From Prevotella intermedia ATCC 25611 = DSM 20706 (GTDB lineage Bacteria > Bacteroidota > Bacteroidia > Bacteroidales > Bacteroidaceae), in contig NZ_CP019300.1 in NCBI RefSeq assembly GCF_001953955.1, positions 1,054,001 to 1,118,000 of the forward strand: a stretch of DNA of 64,000 nt. Reading direction: 5' to 3'. Every line of letters starts with the position of its first letter. Position 1 is the stretch's first letter. Below the pieces are notes generated by a model. It had not been told where the DNA came from, ran no database searches, and saw nothing but the letters and a program-made list of their open reading frames with translations. Shown one piece after another: positions 23,985 to 32,353 of the stretch. The translations under genes and the position numbers were made by a program.

Positions 23985-25026
23985 GAAAATCATCTTCCAA
24001 TATGCTGATATAGAAATAGGCATGGAACATGAGCAACGGGAAAAATATTTGCGTTTTCAGCGCAACGTAGAAAAGATATTTGGCCTGAAAGTAGGCATGG
24101 ATGAATACAATAAATTATGTGGTGTACTTGCTTTAAATCATACGTGCGAACAAAATCTAATGATGGATAATACTTTTCATGTAACGGAGTATCAACCATC
24201 AATGTCTCCCCGTATTTATATTACTCTACACCTTGGATGTTATGAAGAAATCGCTTACTACCTTATCAATAAGGAAGGAAAGATTTGTGTACCAGTGACT
24301 GAACGAGTCTATATGCACGAGATAGAGCATTATAATGCAAATTTAGGGAAGAGAGGCATAAAACCCTCTCAGCTGGTTTTTGTAAATATAGAGTCCAACA
24401 CGGGACTTCGACAGATGATACGATATGCTCAAGCAGGATATAGCCTGCTATGCTACATTGATGGTAATTCTGGCATTGGAGGAATGACAAGAAGTGACTC
24501 TAAATTAGAAAGAATCCATTTCTTCAACACAACAATTCACGTCCGTAAAGGTATCGAATACATAGTCAGAATTCTAAATCGGAAAGTTGTCCCTATTTAT
24601 ACCTACATCGAGGATATAAACTATCAACTAAAAATCGTTCTTATGCCTCCCATTGAAAAGATTCCTTGTCATTCCCTTACTGCCAGTTTGTGGCAGTCTT
24701 TTCTTCATGTTATATGGAATTATTATTGGCAATGGGAAGCATGGCTCTATGTTGATGAATTTATTGAACAATCTGCCGAAAGGGAATCTGAGCAAAGCCG
24801 CTATATGCTCAACACAGACCGATATCTTCCACTCATAAAGTCTAGCATATGTTATTATTATGATAGAAAGACAAACAATTTGGTAAAAGTTGGTAAAAGA
24901 TTGTTCAGATTGTTAAGTGACTTAGAACAATCATCTATTAGCTCATATTCTGAATTGATAAAGTATATTCCCAACGAAACGCTTGTCAATGACATTCTCA
25001 CCAAGAAATTAATAATAAGAATATGA
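23962..25026 (+). CDS. LpxL-like acyltransferase with C-terminal PqqD-like module
   Basis: 354 residues from ATG 23962, overlapping the protease stop by 23 nt. It resembles lysophospholipid/lipid A acyltransferases: HLGCYE (90-95) is the H-x4-E active site, and YIDGNSGIGG stands where the family's second conserved block lies. The last ~65 residues (CYYYDRKTNNLVKVGKRL, then LSDLEQSS, ending TKKLIIRI) look like a PqqD-type domain, which is foreign to lipid A enzymes. This points to a peptide rather than lipid A as acceptor. Translationally coupled (ATGA) to the arginase-like gene. Confidence 0.75.
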   Translation: MEIRTDIKKIIFQYADIEIGMEHEQREKYLRFQRNVEKIFGLKVGMDEYNKLCGVLALNHTCEQNLMMDNTFHVTEYQPSMSPRIYITLHLGCYEEIAYYLINKEGKICVPVTERVYMHEIEHYNANLGKRGIKPSQLVFVNIESNTGLRQMIRYAQAGYSLLCYIDGNSGIGGMTRSDSKLERIHFFNTTIHVRKGIEYIVRILNRKVVPIYTYIEDINYQLKIVLMPPIEKIPCHSLTASLWQSFLHVIWNYYWQWEAWLYVDEFIEQSAERESEQSRYMLNTDRYLPLIKSSICYYYDRKTNNLVKVGKRLFRLLSDLEQSSISSYSELIKYIPNETLVNDILTKKLIIRI

Positions 25027-26216
25027 CGCTTACCACATCAAGAGCTTGGCAGATAGTTCAAAAAGATTCAAGGGTCGTTGTTTCGAACATCTTGACAGGA
25101 CGTAGTTTGTCAGTCGAATCCCATATAAGGACATTATTGGATTTTTGCAAAACTGCAAAAGCGGAAAAAGATATTGTTACATATCTTAAACAGTTTATAC
25201 CCTCCGCCTCTATAGATGCAACAATTTCTACTCTTTTAAGAAAGAGAATTCTAGTTTCTGATGAAGATGATATTTTTACTGATACGATTCCTGTTCGTCC
25301 AACGTTATGGGGATGTGCTCATTCTGTAAGTTCAAGTACGCAGATTGTCATATTGGGAGCGCCGTTTGGCTTGGGTAATGCCGAGGATATTAGATGCAAG
25401 AATTTTCCGTTACATCTTCGCGATTTCGTCCATGGCTATTATTCTTTTAGAAATCAGGTAGATAATCTTGATAGATTAAATCCTATCGTAGTTGGTCCTT
25501 GGTTTGATTTCCCTAATTTTAAGGAAACACTCCGAAGTAAATCCATTGCTGATATCGGCGATGTTATTTTCTACTGCGGAGAAACACCTGAGATGTTTTA
25601 CACCCGTTTGAAAAATATTTCCAAGGACATAGTTCATAATGGATTAATCCCCATATGTATAGGTGGTGACCATTCTATAACTTATCCAATAGTCGCAACT
25701 CTTAACGAAATAAACACACCATTTGTCATACTTCATTTTGACGCTCATGCCGATATGAAGAATGGTGTAGTGATGAAATTGCATGAACTATCAGGCTATA
25801 AACTTGTAAACCATGCCAATGTTATCAAGCACATTATTGGTTTTGAGAATGTTGAACATATTTATCAGATTGGCATCCGCGAGCCATTCCTTTACGACAA
25901 CAAAAAAATTACAAGAATTAGCGTTCAAGACATAAACTCTTCAAAAAACACAGACATTTTAAAAGAGATAGAGACGCCTGTGTATATTACTTTCGACGTA
26001 GATTTTTTCGATCCTTCACTTGTTCCAGGAACGGCAACGGTATTGCCGAATGGAGGAGATTATAACAACACTTTTCGATTTCTGGCACAGATATTAAAAC
26101 ATAAACGTATCTTAGGCATGGATATAGTGGAAGCTAATCCAGCACTTGATGTACAAAACAAAACAACACTTCTGGTAAATAATTTATTAATGCAAATAAT
26201 CAGTCAAATAAAATGA
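25023..26216 (+). CDS. arginase-fold enzyme with N-terminal PqqD-like module
   Basis: 397 residues. Residues ~1-85 resemble PqqD (VVVSNILTGRSLSVESHIRT to LLRKRILVSD). Residues 100-397 form an arginase/agmatinase domain with the manganese ligands CIGGDHS (His217), FDAHADM (Asp240, His242, Asp244) and TFDVDFFDP (Asp325, Asp327). In RiPP pathways, peptide arginases convert Arg side chains to ornithine; the fused module and the gene position make that role likely here. A free-substrate arginase or agmatinase is the alternative. It shares ATGA with genes on both sides. Confidence 0.82.
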   Translation: MTLTTSRAWQIVQKDSRVVVSNILTGRSLSVESHIRTLLDFCKTAKAEKDIVTYLKQFIPSASIDATISTLLRKRILVSDEDDIFTDTIPVRPTLWGCAHSVSSSTQIVILGAPFGLGNAEDIRCKNFPLHLRDFVHGYYSFRNQVDNLDRLNPIVVGPWFDFPNFKETLRSKSIADIGDVIFYCGETPEMFYTRLKNISKDIVHNGLIPICIGGDHSITYPIVATLNEINTPFVILHFDAHADMKNGVVMKLHELSGYKLVNHANVIKHIIGFENVEHIYQIGIREPFLYDNKKITRISVQDINSSKNTDILKEIETPVYITFDVDFFDPSLVPGTATVLPNGGDYNNTFRFLAQILKHKRILGMDIVEANPALDVQNKTTLLVNNLLMQIISQIK

Positions 26217-28336
26217 AGAAGTATTTAATCAGCTTGCTTGTCATGCAGGTAACATTATACTGCATGGCTCAGAATGTTACGAAAGACAGTACAAGCGCAG
26301 AAAAAACGAACAAGTTTGATTCTACACAGGTACTGAAAGAGGTTGTCGTAAAGGCTTACCGCCCTGTCTCGAGAGTAACTCGCGAGGGATTTACCTATTC
26401 CGTGAAGGGCACACCGCTTGCACTGTCAGGCTCGCTGACTGATGTTCTTGAACAGATGCCCATGGTCAAGAAAGGTCTGGGCGGCTTTGAGGTTGTGGGC
26501 AAAGGCACAGCCGTATTCTATCTAAACGGACGGAGAATGTACGATATATCCGAATTGAATAGCATCGCGGCAAAGGATGTGAAAAATGTGGAGGTCATCA
26601 CTTCGCCTGGGGCACAGTATGATTCGTCCATCAGTTCTATTATCAAGATTACAACCACGTCAAATGACTTGGAGGGTTTAACCGTGGATGCTCGTAGCAC
26701 ATGGTATCAAAATCGACATAGCAGCTGGATAGGGCAGTTGGACATGCGCTACAGCACAAAGCGTTGGACAATCTACGACAACATCAAGTATCAGACCGAC
26801 AACGACTTGACGTGGAAAAACCTTACTCAGACTGTGTATGCCGACTCGCTTTGGCATGAGGTCAGTGCTGAGAGTGAGTATCGCAAACAACGTAAACTCA
26901 GCAATATTTTCGGCATAGACTATCAGTTCTCTGAAGGTAATTTTATCGGAGGCCGCTATTCTCTGACTTACGGCTTTCGCAACAGCATGTTCCTTGAGTC
27001 AACAAACGACATCATGGCCAATGGATCGCATTATGATTTCCTGATGACAACGGGGGAGGAACGGGACCATAAACGTCCGCAGCACCTTTTCAACATCTAT
27101 TATTCAGGCAAACTAAGCGGTTATATACTGAATGCTGATGTTGATTATCTCACAAACTCAGTTGTGAAGGATAACGTCTACACGGAAACCAGCGAAGCAA
27201 ATGCGAACCGTATGGTTGACGCACTTAGTAATGTTAGAAATCGTATGCTCTCGCTGCGCACTTCCATCGGCCATAAGCTTTTTGGCGGTGACGCAACCAT
27301 CGGCATGGAATATCGAGACACCAAACGAAATGACGATTACACGAACTCGGGCGAGTATATCCCTACCTCCATCAGCCTTCTGAAGGAGACTCTATACGCA
27401 CCATTCGTGGATTATTCTGTTCTTACCAAGACAGGTCTATTCGGATTGGGAGTACGCATGGAGAGCACGAAGTTCAGATATTACGCAAATGGCGAGTATG
27501 TGCCTGAACAAAGCCTGTCAATGACAAGGCTTTTCCCCAAATTATCTTGGGGCATCCGTTTTGGCGCATTGCAGGCACAGTTGAAGTATTCTACTGGCAT
27601 CAATCGTCCAACTTACCGACAGTTGAGCAGCAACATTCTCTACGGAAGCCTCTATACCTATCAGACAGGTAATCCATTACTCCGTCCAGAATACATACAC
27701 GAACTGACATTGCAAGGCTTATGGCGTTTCATTCAGTTCCAAGCAACCTATTCAGACACTCGCAATGCAATTATCAATTGGGCCACGCAACTCGAATCAC
27801 AGCCAGCGGTATCGGTCATGTCTTATAAGAATCTTCCGTCTGTCAGGCAGATACGTCTTGCAATGGTATTTTCTCGGACATTTGGCACCTGGAGTCCGCA
27901 ACTGACACTCGCAATGAATAAGCAGTACCTTCACCTTGACACTCAGTTGGGAACTGTCAGTTTGCATGATCCCATTTGGGTGGTTAAGTTTTCCAACAGC
28001 CTGAAGGTGAGCCCGACATTTACGATGTTCCTTACAGCCAACTATCAGAGTACGGGCGATTATCGCAATGTTCACCTCACCCATCATGTATGGTCTGTCA
28101 ATTTCAATGCTACCAAGCGTTTTTGTCATGACCGCTTCAGCGTGCAGCTCAAGGTCGGCGACATATTCAATACGCAAAAGGATGGCAACAAAATTCATAG
28201 CGACCGCATGATTATGAACCTTCTGAATACCTACGACTTCCGCGCAATCTCCTTGACCCTGCGTTATCAATTACATCAAAAGGACTACAAGCATCATCAA
28301 CACGGCAATGTGGATGAAGAGTTGAGACGACTATAA
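26213..28336 (+). CDS. TonB-dependent receptor-like outer-membrane protein
   Basis: 707 residues with a signal peptide (cleavage after YCMAQ, about residue 20), a plug-like domain with LKEVVVKAYRPVSRVTREG and VEVITSPGAQYD (about 45-150), and a C-terminal beta-barrel of the OMP_b-brl_3 type. There is no N-terminal CarboxypepD domain, unlike most SusC-type receptors. The start overlaps the arginase-like stop, so it belongs to the peptide operon. It may export the product or take it up, or give immunity; none can be shown here. Its base composition is visibly more G+C-rich than the four genes before it. Confidence 0.85.
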   Translation: MKKYLISLLVMQVTLYCMAQNVTKDSTSAEKTNKFDSTQVLKEVVVKAYRPVSRVTREGFTYSVKGTPLALSGSLTDVLEQMPMVKKGLGGFEVVGKGTAVFYLNGRRMYDISELNSIAAKDVKNVEVITSPGAQYDSSISSIIKITTTSNDLEGLTVDARSTWYQNRHSSWIGQLDMRYSTKRWTIYDNIKYQTDNDLTWKNLTQTVYADSLWHEVSAESEYRKQRKLSNIFGIDYQFSEGNFIGGRYSLTYGFRNSMFLESTNDIMANGSHYDFLMTTGEERDHKRPQHLFNIYYSGKLSGYILNADVDYLTNSVVKDNVYTETSEANANRMVDALSNVRNRMLSLRTSIGHKLFGGDATIGMEYRDTKRNDDYTNSGEYIPTSISLLKETLYAPFVDYSVLTKTGLFGLGVRMESTKFRYYANGEYVPEQSLSMTRLFPKLSWGIRFGALQAQLKYSTGINRPTYRQLSSNILYGSLYTYQTGNPLLRPEYIHELTLQGLWRFIQFQATYSDTRNAIINWATQLESQPAVSVMSYKNLPSVRQIRLAMVFSRTFGTWSPQLTLAMNKQYLHLDTQLGTVSLHDPIWVVKFSNSLKVSPTFTMFLTANYQSTGDYRNVHLTHHVWSVNFNATKRFCHDRFSVQLKVGDIFNTQKDGNKIHSDRMIMNLLNTYDFRAISLTLRYQLHQKDYKHHQHGNVDEELRRL

Positions 28337-28809
28337 GTTTGTCAAGCGGAGGATGTTATATAAATTAAGTGACTGGTTGATAGTAACCTAATTTATAGAA
28401 CTTCTCTAAGAATAACTTAAGAGTTTTCCCCGTTTCATCTATAGATTCAAGCGGGTTATGGGGGAATTCGAAGAGTATCATACGAACCATCTGGGACAAA
28501 AGATGCTATAGCTTGCGGCAAATGGGAATGAGTTTATATCACAGATACCTATAAAGGAGTGTAAGTATAAATTATAATGAGCGAGATATCTGTCACTGCT
28601 TCTTTGCCTATGAGCCTGAGATTATTCTTCAAAGGAATGTCCAGCAAATAACGATGAAGCAATAAAAGAAGAAAGACAAATGTAGTTACTGCGTAGTATA
28701 ATTATTTCGAGCACTTTACTACATGCAAATCTTTTCCCTTTCACCGTTTTATCCTTACTGTAGTTATGTAGTAAGATAATATCAATGAAAGAGAAAAGAT
28801 ATCAAATAA
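28337..28809. other. structured gap between cargo and integrase genes
   Basis: 473 bp between convergent gene ends. Two inverted repeats are present: TATAAATTA (28359-28367) with TAATTTATA (28389-28397), and a 15-bp pair with one mismatch, ATCTTTTCCCTTTCA (28729-28743) with TGAAAGAGAAAAGAT (28786-28800), whose loop holds CTTACT/AGTAAG. Likely terminators for the two converging transcripts. No gene is seen. Confidence 0.5.
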
Positions 28810-29226
28810 TCAATTATTCACATTTCCCAATAAGAGAATTGGAGTTATGACGGATACAGATAGATTTAACTTATTATAGACGTACTTCCTGAACAACTGT
28901 TCTTCGGTACTGTCTAGCAGAAAGGAGAGGCTGATGATAATTGAAAGAGGATAGATTGGTGCATAGCCTTTGAGTTGTCCGTTGATGATGACTTCCTCTT
29001 CACCTGCACCCATCTCTCTGGGAGACAGATTGGAGGATTTCATTATCATTTGCAATCTGTGGTTGAGTTTTCTCCACGTTACACCGAAGAACCTCACGAG
29101 TTCGCTCGCCGTCATGGCTATCTCTCCGTTTCCCTTGCGAATGACCTGCATATTGCAGCCCCAATCAAAGAAACTGCGCTGATTGTCCGTGCTGGTCATA
29201 GTTCTTGGTTTATAGTTCGTTTTCAT
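28810..29226 (-). CDS. small element protein downstream of integrases
   Basis: 138 residues. The region MTASELVRFFGVTWRKLNHRLQ (about 38-59) looks like an HTH, followed by GYAPIYPLSIIISLSFLLD, a pattern I associate with element-borne proteins, not named with confidence. It lies 40 nt after the second integrase on the same strand and is probably cotranscribed, so it may influence integration or excision. Function unknown. Confidence 0.6.
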   Translation of the reverse strand: MKTNYKPRTMTSTDNQRSFFDWGCNMQVIRKGNGEIAMTASELVRFFGVTWRKLNHRLQMIMKSSNLSPREMGAGEEEVIINGQLKGYAPIYPLSIIISLSFLLDSTEEQLFRKYVYNKLNLSVSVITPILLLGNVNN

Positions 29227-29265
29227 GCCGTTTCCTCCATTTTACAGATGGATATATCCAAAGGT

Positions 29266-30516
29266 TCATAAGCCTCTCTCCGCAGTCCTCTTTCTCTTTG
29301 CCGATTGCTTGACAATGAGTCTGTCCATATCCTCAGATATTTTCTTGTCCGTTACCTGTGCGTAAATCTGCGCGCTGGATATGGAGGCGTGTCCCATCAT
29401 CTTGGCTATGCTCTCAATGGGTATTCCTGCGCTCAGGCTCATCGTACCGAAAGTGTGCCGTGCAACATGGTACGACAATCTCTGTCTGATACCGCAAGCC
29501 TTACCCACAATGCACAGGTTCTTGCCCATCACGCTACGGCTGCAATGCGGTTGGAAGACAAGGCTGTCGCCTTTTTCTTTTACAGTCTGCTGTTCTTCGT
29601 TTCCTGCCTGCGCATTCCTACAATAGTTGATGATGGCTTCAGCTACGGGATGCAGCGGTACGACAAACTCAACCTTTGTTTTCTGTCTCTCCTTGCGGAT
29701 ATACCTCTGTCCGTCTGCTGCCGTTTGGATATGCCTATATTCCAAAGTCTCCATATCAGCGATAGCCATACCAGTGAAGCAGGAAAAGACAAACATCAGC
29801 CGTGCCAACTCTGCTTTCCTGTCATTCATCCTCATTGCCATAAGTTTCATTACATCACTCTTTTGCAGGAAGCGTATCTTCTTTTCCTCCTTCTCATACT
29901 TGGCGTTCTCAAAGGGATTGCAGCGGATAATCCTCTTGCTCACCGCACGAAACATAAGTCGGCTCAGCCAACAGAGATTGGTATTGACAGTCGATGCTTT
30001 CAGCCCACGCTTTTTCAGGAAGAAACGGTATTCCTCAACCAAACTCTCCGTAATGGTGACTATGGGTATGTCCTTTAGTCCTTTATTTCCGATAAAATCA
30101 CGGAGGTTTCTATCAGAATAGGATAGGTTCAGAAAAGTCCCCTCTGCCCTTGACTTGCCCACGCTCTCTTGGACGGATTGTAGTTCCGCCTTACTCATAT
30201 CAAGGAGCGTTGTCGGATTGGTGGCAATACCTTGCAGGTGGTTCTTGATAAGTTCCACGCTTACTACTCCGTCCCTCGTCAATATGTCCCGATAGGTTTT
30301 TTCTATCAATTCACTGAACTCGCAGATTCTTTGATTTGTCTTCCTATTGGTTGTCAAGCTTTGCTTGGCGTTCCACTCGGAGGGCTGGCACCCTTCGCCT
30401 GTGGTAATGGCTGTGTTCTTTCCGTCTATGGTGATACGGCAGAGAATGGGGGTATTGCCGTCTGACTTTATTTTCTGTCTGTTGATATAGAACAGTATCT
30501 TGAATGTACTTCTCAT
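29266..30516 (-). CDS. tyrosine integrase, second of tandem pair
   Basis: 416-residue phage-type tyrosine recombinase. The Arm-binding N-terminus begins LFYINRQKIKSDGNTPILCR, followed by a SAM-like core-binding domain (about 105-205). The catalytic domain has HVARHTFGT (H-x-x-R), GHASISSAQIY and the Tyr nucleophile in QIYAQVTD. The first catalytic Arg position reads FTGMAIADMETL, as in other Bacteroidetes integrases where this Arg is shifted. It lies 65 nt after the other integrase. Confidence 0.92.
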   Translation of the reverse strand: MRSTFKILFYINRQKIKSDGNTPILCRITIDGKNTAITTGEGCQPSEWNAKQSLTTNRKTNQRICEFSELIEKTYRDILTRDGVVSVELIKNHLQGIATNPTTLLDMSKAELQSVQESVGKSRAEGTFLNLSYSDRNLRDFIGNKGLKDIPIVTITESLVEEYRFFLKKRGLKASTVNTNLCWLSRLMFRAVSKRIIRCNPFENAKYEKEEKKIRFLQKSDVMKLMAMRMNDRKAELARLMFVFSCFTGMAIADMETLEYRHIQTAADGQRYIRKERQKTKVEFVVPLHPVAEAIINYCRNAQAGNEEQQTVKEKGDSLVFQPHCSRSVMGKNLCIVGKACGIRQRLSYHVARHTFGTMSLSAGIPIESIAKMMGHASISSAQIYAQVTDKKISEDMDRLIVKQSAKRKRTAERGL

Positions 30517-30581
30517 AATGATCTTGATTGAATTGTCCGTGTTTTATTTGACTAAATACAATAGTGTATGAAAGCAAATGG

Positions 30582-31811
30582 TCAGATAGCCAACTGCATA
30601 TCTTCGGTGAAAGAAAGGAAGCGGTCAAATTCCTCAAAGAGTTTCTGTGGTGTTACTTTTGCATAGCGCTCGGTCATACTTACGTTGCTATGTCCGAGCA
30701 TCTTGCTCACCGTTTCAATGGGCACGCCCTGTTCAAGCGTGATGAGCGTTGCAAAAGTGTGCCTTGCGGTATGCGTGGTAAAGGGAAACGATATACCTGC
30801 ACGAAGCCGCAGGGCTTTCAGGCAGGTCTGGTAGTTCTTGTACTTCATGTATGGAAGCAGCGTTTCCCTTTCATCGCTGTGGAGTTTCTCCATCAGCCTA
30901 ATAGCTTCGGGCAACAATTTGATGCGGCAGAGTACGCCTGTCTTTTGGCGGTTGAACTTCAGCCACAAACTTCCCTCGTCATCACGGACAAGATGTGTCT
31001 TACTTAATTCCATCAAATCACAATACGCAGCACCTGTATAACAGGCAAAGAGAAAAATATCCCTTGCAGTTGCCATGTCCTCCTCTAAGTCCTCAAAGCG
31101 GAGAGTCTTTAACTTGTCCAAAGCCTCCCTGTCAAGTGCCTTTGGAACTTTCTTGTCTCCCCTTTCTATGTGAGCTTTGTCAAACATCAGAGTATCGGCT
31201 ATCCCCTCACGATATGCCAACTTGCAGACTGTTTTCAAATGGGATGCCACTGCGAAGAAAGAACTTTCTTGGAAACCGCATACTACCAAGTAGTATTGGC
31301 GAAACTCATAGATAAAACTCTCTGTCAATTGTGAAAAAGCCAAATCCGAAACCCTATATCTCTTCTGAATGAACTCCTGCAAGCGGCTTCTCGTAGAATG
31401 ATAACTTGACAGGGACTCTTTCTTGATATCCACACCGATATGGCTTTCTTTCTCCTTGATGAGCATATCCAGCCTTTCGATAAGCATACAGCGAGTCTGC
31501 ACGCTCCCTTGAAACAGCTCTTTCACATCGGTTGCGTCAAACGGGCAACCTTTGGAGAGCAGGGACTGATAAACCGACTGAACTGACAAAAGCAGATTCT
31601 CCAACCTGCCGTTTATCTCCACCGCCTCATGACTCTTTCCGTCCATTCTACTTTCACGGGGATTCCACAAATCAGGATTGCAGGAGAGTTTACAACTGAA
31701 CTGCGCAACATTCCTTCCAAGTGTGATACGCCCCATAATCGGAGCCTTCCCTGACTTGGCAAGACCGCTCTTTTTAAGGTAGAGCAACACCTTCATTTTC
31801 TCTTGCTTCAT
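30582..31811 (-). CDS. tyrosine integrase, first of tandem pair
   Basis: 409-residue tyrosine recombinase of the same subfamily: N-terminal LLYLKKSGLAKSGKAPIMGR, core-binding middle, and catalytic HTARHTFATL, GHSNVSMTERY with the Tyr in ERYAKVT. A minus-strand -7 box TAATTTTG (31838 to 31831) is 20 nt upstream of the start. It is the gene nearest the right end, 290 bp from attR. The tandem pair suggests both may be needed, or that each uses a different target. Confidence 0.92.
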   Translation of the reverse strand: MKQEKMKVLLYLKKSGLAKSGKAPIMGRITLGRNVAQFSCKLSCNPDLWNPRESRMDGKSHEAVEINGRLENLLLSVQSVYQSLLSKGCPFDATDVKELFQGSVQTRCMLIERLDMLIKEKESHIGVDIKKESLSSYHSTRSRLQEFIQKRYRVSDLAFSQLTESFIYEFRQYYLVVCGFQESSFFAVASHLKTVCKLAYREGIADTLMFDKAHIERGDKKVPKALDREALDKLKTLRFEDLEEDMATARDIFLFACYTGAAYCDLMELSKTHLVRDDEGSLWLKFNRQKTGVLCRIKLLPEAIRLMEKLHSDERETLLPYMKYKNYQTCLKALRLRAGISFPFTTHTARHTFATLITLEQGVPIETVSKMLGHSNVSMTERYAKVTPQKLFEEFDRFLSFTEDMQLAI

Positions 31812-32100
31812 ACGCTTTGATGTTTTGTGACAAAATTACCAAATTCAAAGCGTTCCTCACTTATGCAGAAGACTGCCGACCGAAGCAACAGCCACACGAG
31901 CGAAAATAATTCAGTTACCGAACATTACTCCATCGTTACCTATCCCAAAATCAGGTAATGCTTTGGTAACTGAACTTCTGCCTAAATCTGCATATTCCTG
32001 CCCTTTTTGAAAAGAGTACTTCTATGCAAATCGTTCCGTTTCTCCCACATTATCAGTTAGTTTTCGCCAACTTCGATTTTGCTTCATTTTCTGTGATTAG

Positions 32101-32111
32101 TTACACGGTAA
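32101..32111 (+). repeat. attR core of the mobile element
   Basis: TTACACGGTAA, identical to attL at 13792-13802. Immediately inside, read on the minus strand, come TAATCA and AAAATG, mirroring the left end. Confidence 0.85.
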
Positions 32112-32194
32112 AAGCGGCTGTTTTGCGACGCAAAATAGCCGCTTTTGCAATGCCAAAGCGCAGTTATCACTTTTTAAGAGAATTATCTTTACAA
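32101..32194 (+). repeat. dispersed repeat, split copy, right half
   Basis: Resumes at ACACGGTAAAAGCGGCTG and runs through units three and four to TTATCTTTACAA. With 13700-13802 it makes one complete copy that fits the other three copies. Confidence 0.9.
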
Positions 32195-32275
32195 GATTAG
32201 AGATATTTTCAACACTTGCTTTGGGAAGTAGAAAGAAAATCAACATCTCTAATATGTAGTGGTTATCATTATAAA

Positions 32276-32318
32276 AAGAAGAGGGAATAGCGTATAAAGT
32301 ACGCTGTTCCCTCTTTCT
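32276..32318 (-). terminator. ahpF terminator
   Basis: Long stem AGAAGAGGGAATAGCGTA (32276-32294 area) pairing with TACGCTGTTCCCTCTTTCT (32300-32318), followed on the minus strand by CTTTTTAT. Confidence 0.75.
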
Positions 32319-32353
32319 TATATATTCTTGTTTGACTTTGTTCTAAGTCTTTA

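Larger units (their letters stand above)
13792..32111. mobile_element. 18.3-kb mobilizable element with RiPP-like cargo
   Basis: Bounded by the 11-bp direct repeat TTACACGGTAA and inserted in the second unit of a dispersed chromosomal repeat; rejoining the flanks restores a full repeat copy. Functions in order are relaxase and MobC, oriT-like hairpin and iterons, DUF3408, TOPRIM primase, VirE ATPase, two HTH proteins, the peptide/quorum-type cargo, a small conserved protein and two tyrosine integrases. There is no type IV secretion or coupling-protein gene, so it should be mobilizable rather than self-transmissible. That is inference from gene content. Confidence 0.85.
31812..32353. other. 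right end of the element and chromosomal junction
   Basis: 542 bp without a gene. It holds the integrase promoter, about 260 bp of element end sequence including TCCCAAAATCAGGTAATGC-type short repeats, attR (32101-32111), the right half of the split repeat and the ahpF terminator. Confidence 0.7.

Noticed and set aside
26213-28336. SusC-type nutrient receptor of a polysaccharide utilisation locus
   Set aside because: No SusD partner, no CarboxypepD N-terminal domain, and it is translationally coupled to the peptide operon.
29305-30078. 257-codon plus-strand ORF
   Set aside because: Lies wholly antisense to a clear tyrosine integrase and has no family signature.
13792-32111. Self-transmissible conjugative transposon
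   Set aside because: No tra/type IV secretion, coupling protein or TraG homolog is present; only relaxase and MobC, so mobilizable at most.
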